23,748 bases of DNA from an uncultured Lachnospiraceae bacterium (GCA_905207905.1 CAJLNC010000038.1:1-23748); one strand, 5' to 3'; shown: positions 16,766 to 23,687, numbered from the stretch's first letter. The notes: a model not told the origin generated them from the sequence alone. Numbers and translations: made by a program.

Positions 16766-16794
16766 TTTACTATTTCCTTCTTTTCGCTTATAAT
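16766..16794 (+). promoter_or_regulatory. Promoter of the AI-2E family gene
   Basis: TTTACT (16766-16771) and a perfect TATAAT (16789-16794) are 17 bases apart. The predicted transcript begins near 16801, about 75 bases before the start codon. Confidence 0.6.
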
Positions 16795-16876
16795 AGCATC
16801 AGTATGCAAAGGGCTGCACCATCCTTTGAAACGGTTGAAGAAGTTATGAACATAATGGAAGGAAGATACCCTGCTT

Positions 16877-18085
16877 ATGAAAAACAATGCCATGAAAAAA
16901 TATTTTTATATTTCTCTCACTGTGCTGGGCACTGCTGCTCTTGGCGGACTGGTGCTAATGCTTCTGTTTTATACAGACGACCTGGCCAACGCTGTCAAAC
17001 GTCTGCTGGCTATTCCCCAACCCTTTATTTACGGCGCAGTGATCGCCTATATTTTGACTCCCGTGTGCAGACTGCTGGAAACTCTCCTCACCAGGCTGGA
17101 ACACCGTCTCTTTAAAAAGGAACATCCTAAAATTCTTCGGGCCTGCTCCGTAGGTCTTAGCTTTGCCCTGGGACTCCTGCTGATCTTTTTGTTTTTTGTG
17201 GCTGTGATTCCTCAGCTGGTTACCAGTATCTCTGCCATCATCTCCCTGATTCCCGATGTTATGACCGACTTCCAGATCTGGCTGGAAACCCTTGAGAGCG
17301 GGGAGTGGTCTCACGAGCTGGTAGTAGCTCTGGAACAAGCCATCACCACCTTGAGCAAATGGCTGGAGGATTTCCTCAGCACAGACCTTCTGCCCCAGAT
17401 GCAGGCCCTCATCTCCAATGTGACCTCCAGTGTGTTCAGCCTTATCGATGTGCTGAAAAACTTCGGTATCGGCTGCATTGTGGCTTTCTACCTGCTCTCA
17501 GGCAGGGAGCGTTTCTGCGCTCAGGCAAAACTGCTGCTGTACAGTATTTTTAATCAGACCTGGGCAGACCGGATCCTGGCGGAGGTTCACTATGCAGACC
17601 GGATGTTCAGCGGCTTCCTAAGCGGCCAGCTGCTGGATTCTGCTATCATCGGAGTAATCTGCTTTTGCTTTACCTCCCTCACCAAGACTCCCTACGCCCT
17701 GCTGATCAGTGTGATCGTAGGCGTCACCAACATGATCCCCTTTTTCGGGCCATACCTGGGGGCAATCCCATCTGCCATTTTTATCCTCATGGTGAGCCCC
17801 TCCCAGTGTCTGCTGTTTCTTATTTTTATCCTGATCCTGCAGCAGATTGACGGAAACGTGATCAGCCCCCATATTCTGGGAGAAAAATTGGGGATCTCCG
17901 GTATCTGGGTTCTGTTTGCCATCCTGTTTTTCGGTTCTTTGTGGGGTCTTCTCGGAATGCTCATCGGGGTTCCGGTGTTTGCCATTCTCTACGATCTGAT
18001 TCGAAAATCCATCCGCTTAGGACTCCGGCGTCAAAAACAGGAAGCCCTGCTGGAGGATTATCGCCGAAATTTCCCGGAGGACTGA
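16877..18085 (+). CDS. AI-2E family membrane transporter (PF01594 type)
   Basis: This is a multi-helix membrane protein of 402 residues. It has the family layout: two N-terminal helices, a long soluble amphipathic region (about residues 120-190), and a C-terminal bundle of helices. The conserved segment NMIPFFGPYLGAIPSA and the later QQIDGNVISPHILGEKLGISG are characteristic. Family members have been linked to autoinducer-2 export, Na+/H+ exchange or simply labelled permeases, so the substrate is open. The ATG at 16877 is used; GGAAGG lies 14 bases upstream, rather far, and an ATG at 16892 is an alternative. It stands alone with its own promoter and ends 12 bases from the convergent phosphatase gene. 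Confidence 0.88.
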   Translation: MKNNAMKKYFYISLTVLGTAALGGLVLMLLFYTDDLANAVKRLLAIPQPFIYGAVIAYILTPVCRLLETLLTRLEHRLFKKEHPKILRACSVGLSFALGLLLIFLFFVAVIPQLVTSISAIISLIPDVMTDFQIWLETLESGEWSHELVVALEQAITTLSKWLEDFLSTDLLPQMQALISNVTSSVFSLIDVLKNFGIGCIVAFYLLSGRERFCAQAKLLLYSIFNQTWADRILAEVHYADRMFSGFLSGQLLDSAIIGVICFCFTSLTKTPYALLISVIVGVTNMIPFFGPYLGAIPSAIFILMVSPSQCLLFLIFILILQQIDGNVISPHILGEKLGISGIWVLFAILFFGSLWGLLGMLIGVPVFAILYDLIRKSIRLGLRRQKQEALLEDYRRNFPED

Positions 18086-18097
18086 TCTTAAATACAC

Positions 18098-18868
18098 TTA
18101 GTGCCGTTCCTCCCCCTCAAAGGTTTCGCAGAACCTGGCCGAGAAAGAAGGCTCCCTATTTCCTGCATACAGATGGGAAATATCCCCGATTTTGGAAGCC
18201 CGGAAGGTAACAATGCCCTTTTCCCGCTCCTCTGTAAATACCTCTGTGACAGAGGTGGGCGCCATGGCCAGATTCTGCCACAGCAGGAAAGGCGAAACAT
18301 TCCACAGATGGGACAGCACCGCGCAGGTGGCGCCAAAATGGCAGTACAGGGCAATGGTATCCCGGTTTCCCTGATGGGTTCTGTACCATCCAGCCTCCCG
18401 GTGATAGCCATACTGCGCCAGCAGTTCATCCACCCCTGCCGAAACCATCTCATAAACTTTGTTGAGATCGCTGCAGCGGGCCACCTCACTGTCCTTCCAC
18501 CCATCTCCCGTAAAATACTCCGGCTGTTTCTGCCAGTAGGAGGGAACCATGTCCCAGGCAATCCGTTTTCGGAACCTCCCATCCTCTTTCTCTGTATCCG
18601 GATAAGCCCTTTGCAGAGCCTCACTTCCATTAATGTCCACTCTGGCTGGAAATTCCTGAAGCCAGTCCAGCACACTGGCCATTCTCCCGTTTCTCTTCAG
18701 TGTATACTCTGCGGTCTCCCTGGCTCTCCCAAGAGGCGATACATAAAAATCTGTCACGTCTTCTTTTGCCATGCGCTCCGCCAGAAGGGCAGCCTCTACC
18801 TTCCCTCTTTCTGTCAGCGCATCCCTCTCATAATCAGGATCCCCATGGCGTATCAATAAAATTCTCAT
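18098..18868 (-). CDS. Histidine phosphatase superfamily protein (phosphoglycerate mutase-like)
   Basis: This 256-residue cytoplasmic protein opens with MRILLIRHGDPDYERDALTE. It therefore has the RHG motif at residues 7-9, with H8 the phosphorylated residue. The arginine-bearing YVSPLGRARETAEY and the second histidine in YCHFGATCAVL complete the expected active site. The domain is longer than plain phosphatases of this family, with an inserted region around the DINGSEALQRAYPD stretch. The substrate is unknown. The ATG at 18868 has GAAAGGAG closely upstream. It overlaps the stop of a small upstream ORF by four bases (ATGA), hinting at coupling. Confidence 0.88.
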   Translation of the reverse strand: MRILLIRHGDPDYERDALTERGKVEAALLAERMAKEDVTDFYVSPLGRARETAEYTLKRNGRMASVLDWLQEFPARVDINGSEALQRAYPDTEKEDGRFRKRIAWDMVPSYWQKQPEYFTGDGWKDSEVARCSDLNKVYEMVSAGVDELLAQYGYHREAGWYRTHQGNRDTIALYCHFGATCAVLSHLWNVSPFLLWQNLAMAPTSVTEVFTEEREKGIVTFRASKIGDISHLYAGNREPSFSARFCETFEGEERH

Positions 18869-19038
18869 TTTTCTCCTTTCCGGCCATCCTGCCCTTCTCC
18901 CTGCACGCAGATCACCATTTCCGGATACTTTCCCACCGGCAAAGGCAGACAGGGCCGCCAACCGTGGCCCCAGCCATCGAATTGTGTTTTATAACGTTTT
19001 CCAGAACATGGTATCTTCTTTTTCGCCCGTATCTTCAT
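18865..19038 (-). CDS. Small uncharacterised ORF coupled to the phosphatase gene
   Basis: This possible 57-residue protein is basic, with two cysteines in IPCSGKRY and WRPCLPLP. I do not recognise it. In its favour, an AGAGGGAGG site precedes the ATG at 19038, and its stop overlaps the phosphatase ATG as ATGA. Against it, the region lies among gene remnants, and the reading frame continues upstream to 19086 without clear family sequence. It may be the tail of a broken gene rather than a complete one. Confidence 0.4.
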   Translation of the reverse strand: MKIRAKKKIPCSGKRYKTQFDGWGHGWRPCLPLPVGKYPEMVICVQGEGQDGRKGEK

Positions 19039-19189
19039 TGCCTCCCTCTGACAGGATTGAAAAATCTTCCCTGGGATAGAAGGCAACTGCTCATAAATTC
19101 TTCTGGGCTAAAAGAATGAGGGGCCATATTTCCCAAAAGCCACAGCTTCATAACCTGTTCTGTATCTGACATCTGGAATTTCCGAATTA
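19035..19189 (-). pseudogene. Truncated GNAT acetyltransferase remnant
   Basis: The frame reads IIRKFQMSDTEQVMKLWL and continues to NMAPHSFSPEEF. This is a good match to the N terminus of small GNAT acetyltransferases, which usually begin MIRKFQ. It then loses similarity and stops after about 51 codons, well before the acetyl-CoA site. The expected start codon is ATA rather than ATG, although AGGAGGGAG stands in the right place upstream. It overlaps the MFS stop codon. A working enzyme is excluded; the remnant suggests the MFS and GNAT genes once formed a pair. Confidence 0.6.
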
Positions 19190-20416
19190 TCTTTTCTCCC
19201 TCCTGCACTTTGCTGAATATCGACTTGAAACACCGGCAGTAAGAAGAACCATACACAGACCGGAGAGGAAAAACCAGACATTTACCCCTACTTTTTCTGC
19301 TATTGGGCTGCTAAAAAGCAAGCCAATCGGCATTGTAACAGAAGAGATCAGAGTAAGTACCGAAAATGCCCGCCCCATTTTTTCCGGAGATATGGTTTCC
19401 TGCATATAGGCAGTCAGCGGAATTGTATGAACATTTCCGAAAGCTCCTAAACAGCTGCAGCCTCCTGCAAAGAAAAACCAGCCACCATAAGTCGGCGGTA
19501 TGATACCGCAGATCAGTGACATCACTCCCATTCCAAACAAACCGATAAAGGAAACTCTGATTTTCCGATTTATCTTCAGAACGCTGGAAAATAAAAGGGA
19601 AGCTATCATCATGCCAATTGCAAAGGACAGTTCCACAGCGCTGCCATACATTGCCGACAACTTAAAATAGTCACTTGTCATCAGTGGATAAAAAGAAGAT
19701 AACGGTGCATAGAAGAACATACAGAGTGCTTCTGCACTCACGATATAAAACAATTTTTTATCTTCTTTGAATACCTGCAATCCCTCTTTTATTTCTGCTG
19801 TAAAATGCTGTTTTTCCCGTTCTGTCTTTTCAAGTTCCGGAATTTTAACAATAGCTAACGCAATACTTGCTAAAATTGCTCCCACCACATCGCTCATCAA
19901 AACGACGGACATCGGGAAAATCGCATACAAAGACGCACCGATTACCGGCCCCAGTAAAAATGAACCGGCATTTAGAAGCTGCATCCACCCATTCGTCTTT
20001 ACTAACTGATCTTTTGGTACAAGCTCCGGAATAATCGACTGTATTGCCGGCTGCTGGAATGTGCTTCCAATTCCCCGGACACACAGCATAACAAACACCG
20101 TCCATACAGGCAGGTCAAAAAAGAACAGCAATCCTGCATAAATCAGGGCAACTGCCCCCATTGCCATATCCGAAAAAATAGAGATAAATTTTCGGTTATA
20201 ACGGTCAGCCGCAATTCCAGCCAGCGGACTAAATAAGGTCATTGGGAGATAGGCAACAAGCCCTGCTATTCCCAACATAAATGGCGAAGATGTTTTTTCA
20301 GCAAGCCACCAAATCAGAGCAAATTGAACGCCGTGGCTTCCTAACATGGAAACTGCCTGTCCCAATGCGACAGCCATAAACTGTGATTTCCATTTTTGTT
20401 TTTGTATTTTTTCCAT
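19187..20416 (-). CDS. MFS efflux transporter, macrolide-efflux (DHA3/MefA-like) family
   Basis: This proton-driven exporter has about 409 residues and a twelve-helix pattern. It resembles the drug:H+ antiporter-3 group, which contains macrolide efflux proteins. Features are the FALIWWLAEKTSSPFMLG opening, the loop motif PLAGIAADRYNRK near residue 65, and FQQPAIQSIIPELV. The loop 6-7 region is charged (EKTEREKQ). The ATG at 20416 has GAGAGGA nine bases upstream. That site lies inside a predicted hairpin preceded by a short leader ORF, a typical arrangement for antibiotic-inducible genes. A TTG at 20440 and an ATG at 20434 are in frame but have no ribosome binding site. Drug specificity cannot be told from the sequence. 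Confidence 0.85.
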   Translation of the reverse strand: MEKIQKQKWKSQFMAVALGQAVSMLGSHGVQFALIWWLAEKTSSPFMLGIAGLVAYLPMTLFSPLAGIAADRYNRKFISIFSDMAMGAVALIYAGLLFFFDLPVWTVFVMLCVRGIGSTFQQPAIQSIIPELVPKDQLVKTNGWMQLLNAGSFLLGPVIGASLYAIFPMSVVLMSDVVGAILASIALAIVKIPELEKTEREKQHFTAEIKEGLQVFKEDKKLFYIVSAEALCMFFYAPLSSFYPLMTSDYFKLSAMYGSAVELSFAIGMMIASLLFSSVLKINRKIRVSFIGLFGMGVMSLICGIIPPTYGGWFFFAGGCSCLGAFGNVHTIPLTAYMQETISPEKMGRAFSVLTLISSVTMPIGLLFSSPIAEKVGVNVWFFLSGLCMVLLTAGVSSRYSAKCRREKR

Positions 20417-20421
20417 ATCAA

Positions 20422-20484
20422 ATTGTCCTCTCATTTGCAAAATAGTTTTTCAAACAGGGGACAATATCAAATGCGATCATCCCC
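20422..20484 (-). promoter_or_regulatory. Candidate translational attenuator before the MFS gene
   Basis: Two exclusive pairings are possible in the minus-strand leader. In the first, GGGGA (20484-20480) pairs with TCCCC (20461-20457). In the second, ATTGTCC (20465-20459) pairs with GGACAAT (20428-20422), extended by GTTTG (20455-20451) with CAAAT (20437-20433). The second buries the MFS ribosome binding site GAGAGGA at 20432-20426. The shared middle segment and the leader ORF just upstream resemble erm/cat-type attenuators. Which state is on and which is off is not resolved. Confidence 0.55.
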
Positions 20485-20505
20485 TTATTGTGCTGCTTCC
20501 GACAT
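20485..20505 (-). CDS. Six-residue leader peptide upstream of the MFS gene
   Basis: A tiny ORF encodes MSEAAQ. It has one of the strongest ribosome binding sites in the window, AAGGGAGGTG at 20520-20511, five bases before its ATG. Its stop codon directly abuts the first hairpin segment of the candidate attenuator. A site this strong in front of six codons is best explained as a leader peptide whose translation sets the fold of the downstream RNA. The peptide does not match a stalling sequence that I know. Confidence 0.55.
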   Translation of the reverse strand: MSEAAQ

Positions 20506-20542
20506 CAAGCCACCTCCCTTCAAAAAATTTTATTTTCCGCTT

Positions 20543-20573
20543 AATATAGCATCCCTGTACACGGATGCAGCTA
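20543..20573 (-). promoter_or_regulatory. MFS promoter region with a dyad in a 19-base spacer
   Basis: On the minus strand TATATT (20548-20543) is a plausible -10 element. The 19 bases upstream contain GCATCC (20549-20554) mirrored by GGATGC (20563-20568). The hexamer 19 bases away (TAGCTG) is a poor -35. Long spacers with an internal dyad are typical of MerR-family activated promoters, including drug-responsive ones. The transcript would start near 20536, just before the leader ORF. Confidence 0.4.
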
Positions 20574-20621
20574 TAAATAGTTCCTGATAGCTAATTTAAT
20601 ATATCTATTTTCCATTACTAG

Positions 20622-21107
20622 CTAATCAAACAGCAGACTATAAGCCTCCTCATACACGCCTTCCGAGTGGACAATATGATAATACCTGTCATTCAATTGT
20701 GCAGAAGAAAATTGCGAATCATTGTGTAAATTTACAAATAGTGATGAATTTTCCAAATCCACTTTAACGGTGATGTGAGTATCACCATCTAAAACGGTAT
20801 GGGATTTTATCGCAGGTAAAAGTTTATTTCTTATTTTTACATTTTCAAATACAGATACAAGACGGTCATTTAAATCTTTTGATATTTCATTCTTTGATAA
20901 ATCTAATGTACCATATATACCGTCTTTTTTATAGTCAATGCTAATTAATCTTATTTCAGGATTATCATTTGAACGAATCATCTGTTTATCCTTAAAATAT
21001 ACGAAGCATGTCATTGCAGCAGCGATAACTACTAAAAACAAGTAAAAATATTTCTTCCGTTCTGCTTGTCTTATCCCTTCAACGAATCGGTTCTTCTCTT
21101 GCTTCAT
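20622..21107 (-). CDS. Uncharacterised single-pass membrane protein
   Basis: This 161-residue protein has a basic cytoplasmic N terminus (MKQEKNRFVEGIRQAERKK) and one membrane helix at about residues 20-37. The outer domain of about 120 residues is rich in alternating beta-type sequence (IRLISIDYKKDGIYGTLDL, HITVKVDLENSSLFVNL). I do not recognise the family. The ATG at 21107 has AAGGA seven bases upstream. It follows the XRE regulator gene by 41 bases on the same strand, so the two are probably co-expressed, and the regulator also has membrane helices. Base composition is more AT-rich than in the housekeeping genes. Confidence 0.65.
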   Translation of the reverse strand: MKQEKNRFVEGIRQAERKKYFYLFLVVIAAAMTCFVYFKDKQMIRSNDNPEIRLISIDYKKDGIYGTLDLSKNEISKDLNDRLVSVFENVKIRNKLLPAIKSHTVLDGDTHITVKVDLENSSLFVNLHNDSQFSSAQLNDRYYHIVHSEGVYEEAYSLLFD

Positions 21108-21148
21108 GATTGATCCTTTTTCAAAATTCCAATTTTCTGCACTTTTCC

Positions 21149-21670
21149 TTATAGCTTTTTACACATAAATAATTCTTGCTTCCTTTGTTTTAAACTAACT
21201 TCGTGATTGTTATTATAGAAACCGACAAACTCAAAAAAGATACCCAAACTGGTCAATGCACCTGCTGCAAAATCATCGATCGGATTATTAAAAATCATTG
21301 CCAATACTTCAAATTGATGATTTAAAATAACCAACAAAAAGCAAATACCACCTATAATAAAGTACTTATTTACTTTCTTTCTTTTGACTTCTTTTTCATT
21401 GCTGCTATATTCTGCAACCTTCAATACAGCTTCTTTTAATTCTTCATTCATTTTCTCGCTTTTCCGTTCTCCCTCCAATAATTCTCGCAAATCAATTTCA
21501 TAATAATCGGACAGCTCAATCAGCGTATCTAAATCAGGCATATTATTACCTGTTTCCCACCTTGATACAGACCGTCGAGATACATGAAACTGTTCTGCAA
21601 GCTGTTCCTGAGTAAGCCCTTTCTCTTTACGAAGTTCTTTCAAAAATTCTCCAATTTTTATTTGATTCAT
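21149..21670 (-). CDS. XRE-family HTH regulator with C-terminal membrane helices
   Basis: This 173-residue protein has an N-terminal Cro/C1-type helix-turn-helix at residues 4-60. LKELRKEKGLTQEQLAEQF and VSRRSVSRWETGNNMPDLD are textbook for the class. A charged linker (about 68-98) leads to two hydrophobic segments (about 103-120 and 135-152). It should therefore bind DNA while anchored in the membrane. Such proteins are common in Clostridia and often regulate their own operon. The ATG at 21670 has AAGGAGG ten bases upstream. It lies just downstream of one of the two 41-nt repeats, and its promoter may lie in or beside the repeat. Targets are unknown. Confidence 0.82.
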   Translation of the reverse strand: MNQIKIGEFLKELRKEKGLTQEQLAEQFHVSRRSVSRWETGNNMPDLDTLIELSDYYEIDLRELLEGERKSEKMNEELKEAVLKVAEYSSNEKEVKRKKVNKYFIIGGICFLLVILNHQFEVLAMIFNNPIDDFAAGALTSLGIFFEFVGFYNNNHEVSLKQRKQELFMCKKL

Positions 21671-21705
21671 ATTTTTTTGGCCTCCTTGGAAAACATCTTA
21701 TCTTT

Positions 21706-21746
21706 AGCCAACTAAAAAGTACAGGACACAAAGCGAGCAATATCCT
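21706..21746. repeat. 41-nt direct repeat, copy 1
   Basis: This segment matches 23294-23334 in the same orientation at 39 of 41 positions. The core begins ACTAAAAAGTACAGGACAC. The two copies bracket the AAA/DUF4143 ATPase gene, 1588 bases apart. It lies between that gene and the XRE regulator. It may be the end of a mobile element or a recombination scar; I do not recognise a specific insertion sequence. Confidence 0.75.
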
Positions 21747-21807
21747 GATTTTATGAACGGGACACTTCATGTCTCATTCATGATCCATTCAGAAAGCCCC
21801 AATGATA

Positions 21808-21870
21808 CTATTTCTTCTTTTTCAGCTTCGGGGCTGGCAGTTCCTCATACAATGAAAAAGCAAAGTGCAT
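21808..21870 (-). other. Short reading frame of unknown origin beyond the ATPase gene
   Basis: A minus-strand frame reading MHFAFSLYEELPAPKL and then lysines ends at 21808. Upstream it stays open for about 14 more codons (YEQIIYWVDC) into the end of the ATPase gene. It could be the C-terminal tail of a lost gene, possibly from a mobile element given the adjacent repeat, or chance. The rest of the 21671-21902 gap contains the repeat and a small inverted repeat (TCATG at 21767 with CATGA at 21779). Confidence 0.25.
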
Positions 21871-21902
21871 ACAATCCACCCAATATATAATTTGCTCGTA
21901 AA

Positions 21903-23156
21903 TTAATATTCCAAACTATCTGCGTTCAAAAGGAAATACTTCATTCCCATAATGACAAAGCCTTCCTCATTTCTCCAAGGTTTCTTGCTGCCATTCACAA
22001 TGACAATTTTCTTGAAAGAGTCCGGAATATTACGCAGAGAACTGAACTCCTGCGTCTGCTTTTCTTCTGAAGTCATGTCATAAGCAACCTGGATGTAATA
22101 TCTCTGATTGCCCTGATTTACCACAAAGTCAACCTCCAGCTGCTTGCGAGCTCGCTTACCTTCCTTATCCTTCCCGAAGATCTCCACAATCCCCACATCC
22201 ACATTGCAGCCACGGATCAACAGCTCATTATATACAATGTTCTCCATGATATGGGTAGGTTCCTGCTGTCTGAAATTCAGCCGAGCATTCCTCAGCCCCA
22301 AATCAGTAAAGTAGTATTTCAGATTTGCACCGACATACCTTCTGCCTTTAATATCATATCGACTTGCCTTGGAAATCAAAAATGCATCCGTCAAATAGTC
22401 AATATGGTTAGAGATGGTTTTATTGGCATAAGTCATCTGACGCTCACTGGCAAAGGTATTGGCAATCTTCGATGGATTCGTCGGGGAACCGATCGCAGAT
22501 GCAAGCACATCAACCAGAATACCGATCTCATCCACACTCTGAATCTTATTTCTTTCTATAACATCCTTTAAATAAACATTTGAAAAAATATTTTTTAGAT
22601 AGTCTGCTTTCTGTCGTTCACTCTGGAAGGTTACGACCTGGGGAAGTCCTCCGTAGATCATATAGTCATCCCAGGCTTCATCATAATCGCCGTCATAGAC
22701 AGAATAAAACTCCGCAAAAGAGAGGGGATAAATTCTGATTTCATCACCCCTGCCACGGAACTCGGTCACGATGTCGCTGGAAAGGAACTTGGAGTTACTT
22801 CCGGTAACATACACATCCATATTGCTCATGCGGAGCAGACTGTTCAGCACTTCCTCAAATCGTGGCATAAACTGCACTTCATCCAGAAGCAGATAATACT
22901 TCCCATCTTCTTTCACAGCATCCTTGATGAACTTAAAGCACACCTTGGGATCTCTTAATTCCTCGTTCTCAATACCGTCCAATGCAATCTCAATAATATG
23001 GTTGGCATCAACACCGTTCTCCAACAAATATCTCTTAAAGATGGTAAACAGCAAAAATGATTTTCCGCATCTACGAATGCCGGTAATCACCTTTATCATT
23101 CCATTATCTTTTCGTTCAATTAGCTGCTGTAGGTAAGCGTCTCTTTTAATTTCCAT
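21903..23156 (-). CDS. AAA ATPase with DUF4143 (AAA_14/DUF4143 family)
   Basis: This protein of about 417 residues is of the widespread but poorly understood AAA_14/DUF4143 type. Walker A is TGIRRCGKS (25-33) and Walker B is LLLDE (89-93). A sensor-like VTGSNS and the conserved RGRGDEIRIYPLSFAEF follow. The DUF4143 part begins near residue 190. Near the C terminus EVDFVV followed by YYIQVAYDM resembles a PD-(D/E)XK nuclease core with the lysine position altered. The role is unknown; defence or DNA-related functions have been suggested for such ATPases. The ATG at 23156 has GGGGAG upstream, and the frame is open to 23213. The gene is flanked by direct repeats and may have arrived by transfer. 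Confidence 0.85.
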   Translation of the reverse strand: MEIKRDAYLQQLIERKDNGMIKVITGIRRCGKSFLLFTIFKRYLLENGVDANHIIEIALDGIENEELRDPKVCFKFIKDAVKEDGKYYLLLDEVQFMPRFEEVLNSLLRMSNMDVYVTGSNSKFLSSDIVTEFRGRGDEIRIYPLSFAEFYSVYDGDYDEAWDDYMIYGGLPQVVTFQSERQKADYLKNIFSNVYLKDVIERNKIQSVDEIGILVDVLASAIGSPTNPSKIANTFASERQMTYANKTISNHIDYLTDAFLISKASRYDIKGRRYVGANLKYYFTDLGLRNARLNFRQQEPTHIMENIVYNELLIRGCNVDVGIVEIFGKDKEGKRARKQLEVDFVVNQGNQRYYIQVAYDMTSEEKQTQEFSSLRNIPDSFKKIVIVNGSKKPWRNEEGFVIMGMKYFLLNADSLEY

Positions 23157-23175
23157 TATCGCACTCCCCATTTCC

Positions 23176-23187
23176 GTGCATCCGCAC
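23176..23187. promoter_or_regulatory. Candidate operator, inner copy
   Basis: GTGCATCCGCAC lies between the ATPase start codon and its -10 element. It matches the site at 23244-23255 at 11 of 12 positions and both are near-palindromic. The pair brackets the promoter, suggesting binding of a repressor at both. Confidence 0.4.
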
Positions 23188-23203
23188 ACTTTTTGGTAAT
23201 GGT

Positions 23204-23232
23204 ATTCTATCACAAAACAAATTGAATTTCAT
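23204..23232 (-). promoter_or_regulatory. Promoter of the AAA/DUF4143 gene
   Basis: On the minus strand ATGAAA (23232-23227) and TAGAAT (23209-23204) are separated by 17 bases. The start site would be about 40 bases before the ATG at 23156. It is flanked by two copies of a GTGCATCYGCAC motif. Confidence 0.5.
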
Positions 23233-23243
23233 TCCTATTTTGT

Positions 23244-23255
23244 GTGCATCTGCAC
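23244..23255. promoter_or_regulatory. Candidate operator, outer copy
   Basis: GTGCATCTGCAC is a perfect GTGCA/TGCAC palindrome with a two-base centre, 68 bases from the inner copy. It also overlaps a possible plus-strand promoter (TTGTGT at 23240, 17 bases, TATAAT at 23263), for which no plus-strand gene is evident. Confidence 0.4.
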
Positions 23256-23293
23256 GTTTTTATATAATGAAGGCAAATATTTTTCAAATCTGC

Positions 23294-23334
23294 AGCCCAC
23301 TAAAAAGTACAGGACACAAAGCAAGCAATATCCT
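23294..23334. repeat. 41-nt direct repeat, copy 2
   Basis: This is the second copy of the repeat at 21706-21746, same orientation, two mismatches. It starts exactly where the similarity of the adjacent GNAT pseudogene ends (after TEIAQG on the minus strand), showing that insertion or recombination at this repeat truncated that gene. Confidence 0.75.
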
Positions 23335-23580
23335 TGAGCAATTTCTGTTGCATAACCTTTGCACCAAAATTTTTTATGTACACAATACGCGATATCATAT
23401 ACTTTCTTATCTTCACTTATCATGAAACTGCACGTTTCCCCCGTTCTAAGGTATCTTTAAAGACAGGAATTAAATACTATATGCCCATAAAGCATCTTCT
23501 TTCGTAAATCCGCTTAATAAAAGTCTTGAAGTTTCAATATCAATTATTTTCAATTTTTCCCCCTCACTTTCTATTTTCAT
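23335..23580 (-). pseudogene. Degraded GNAT acetyltransferase (RimJ/RimL type)
   Basis: Two pieces of one acetyltransferase remain on the minus strand. The N-terminal piece starts at the ATG at 23580 (GGGGAGG upstream) and reads IETSRLLLSGFTKEDALWAYSI, written here as IETSRLLLSG then FTKEDALWAYSI. It ends at a TAA. After a short stretch the core resumes as CSFMISEDKKVYDIAYC and then KGYATEIAQG, the acetyl-CoA-binding region. About 50 codons that normally separate these pieces are missing, and the C terminus is replaced by the 41-nt repeat. The gene cannot make a working enzyme. Confidence 0.65.
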
Positions 23581-23614
23581 CAGCACGCCTCCCCGATAAT
23601 CTCTATTTTTAGTG

Positions 23615-23644
23615 AAAACAGGCAGTTAATCCTAAAACTGCCTG
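23615..23644 (-). terminator. Terminator of the gene entering from the right edge
   Basis: A 9-bp stem (23636-23644 with 23619-23627, CAGGCAGTT and AACTGCCTG) is followed on the minus strand by TTTTCACT. It lies 44 bases after the stop codon of the partial gene at the window edge. Confidence 0.65.
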
Positions 23645-23687
23645 CTCTGTGGATATGGATATAATTTTCTCAAAAATCATAGCAATG

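Noticed and set aside
16804..17115. Plus-strand frame overlapping the AI-2E gene start
   Set aside because: It runs in a different frame through the AI-2E protein, and its C-terminal half reads as frame-shifted membrane-protein sequence.
21706..23334. The 41-nt repeats as the start of a CRISPR array or as phage attachment sites
   Set aside because: Only two copies exist, 1.6 kb apart, with no spacers of regular length, no cas genes, no integrase and no tRNA gene nearby.
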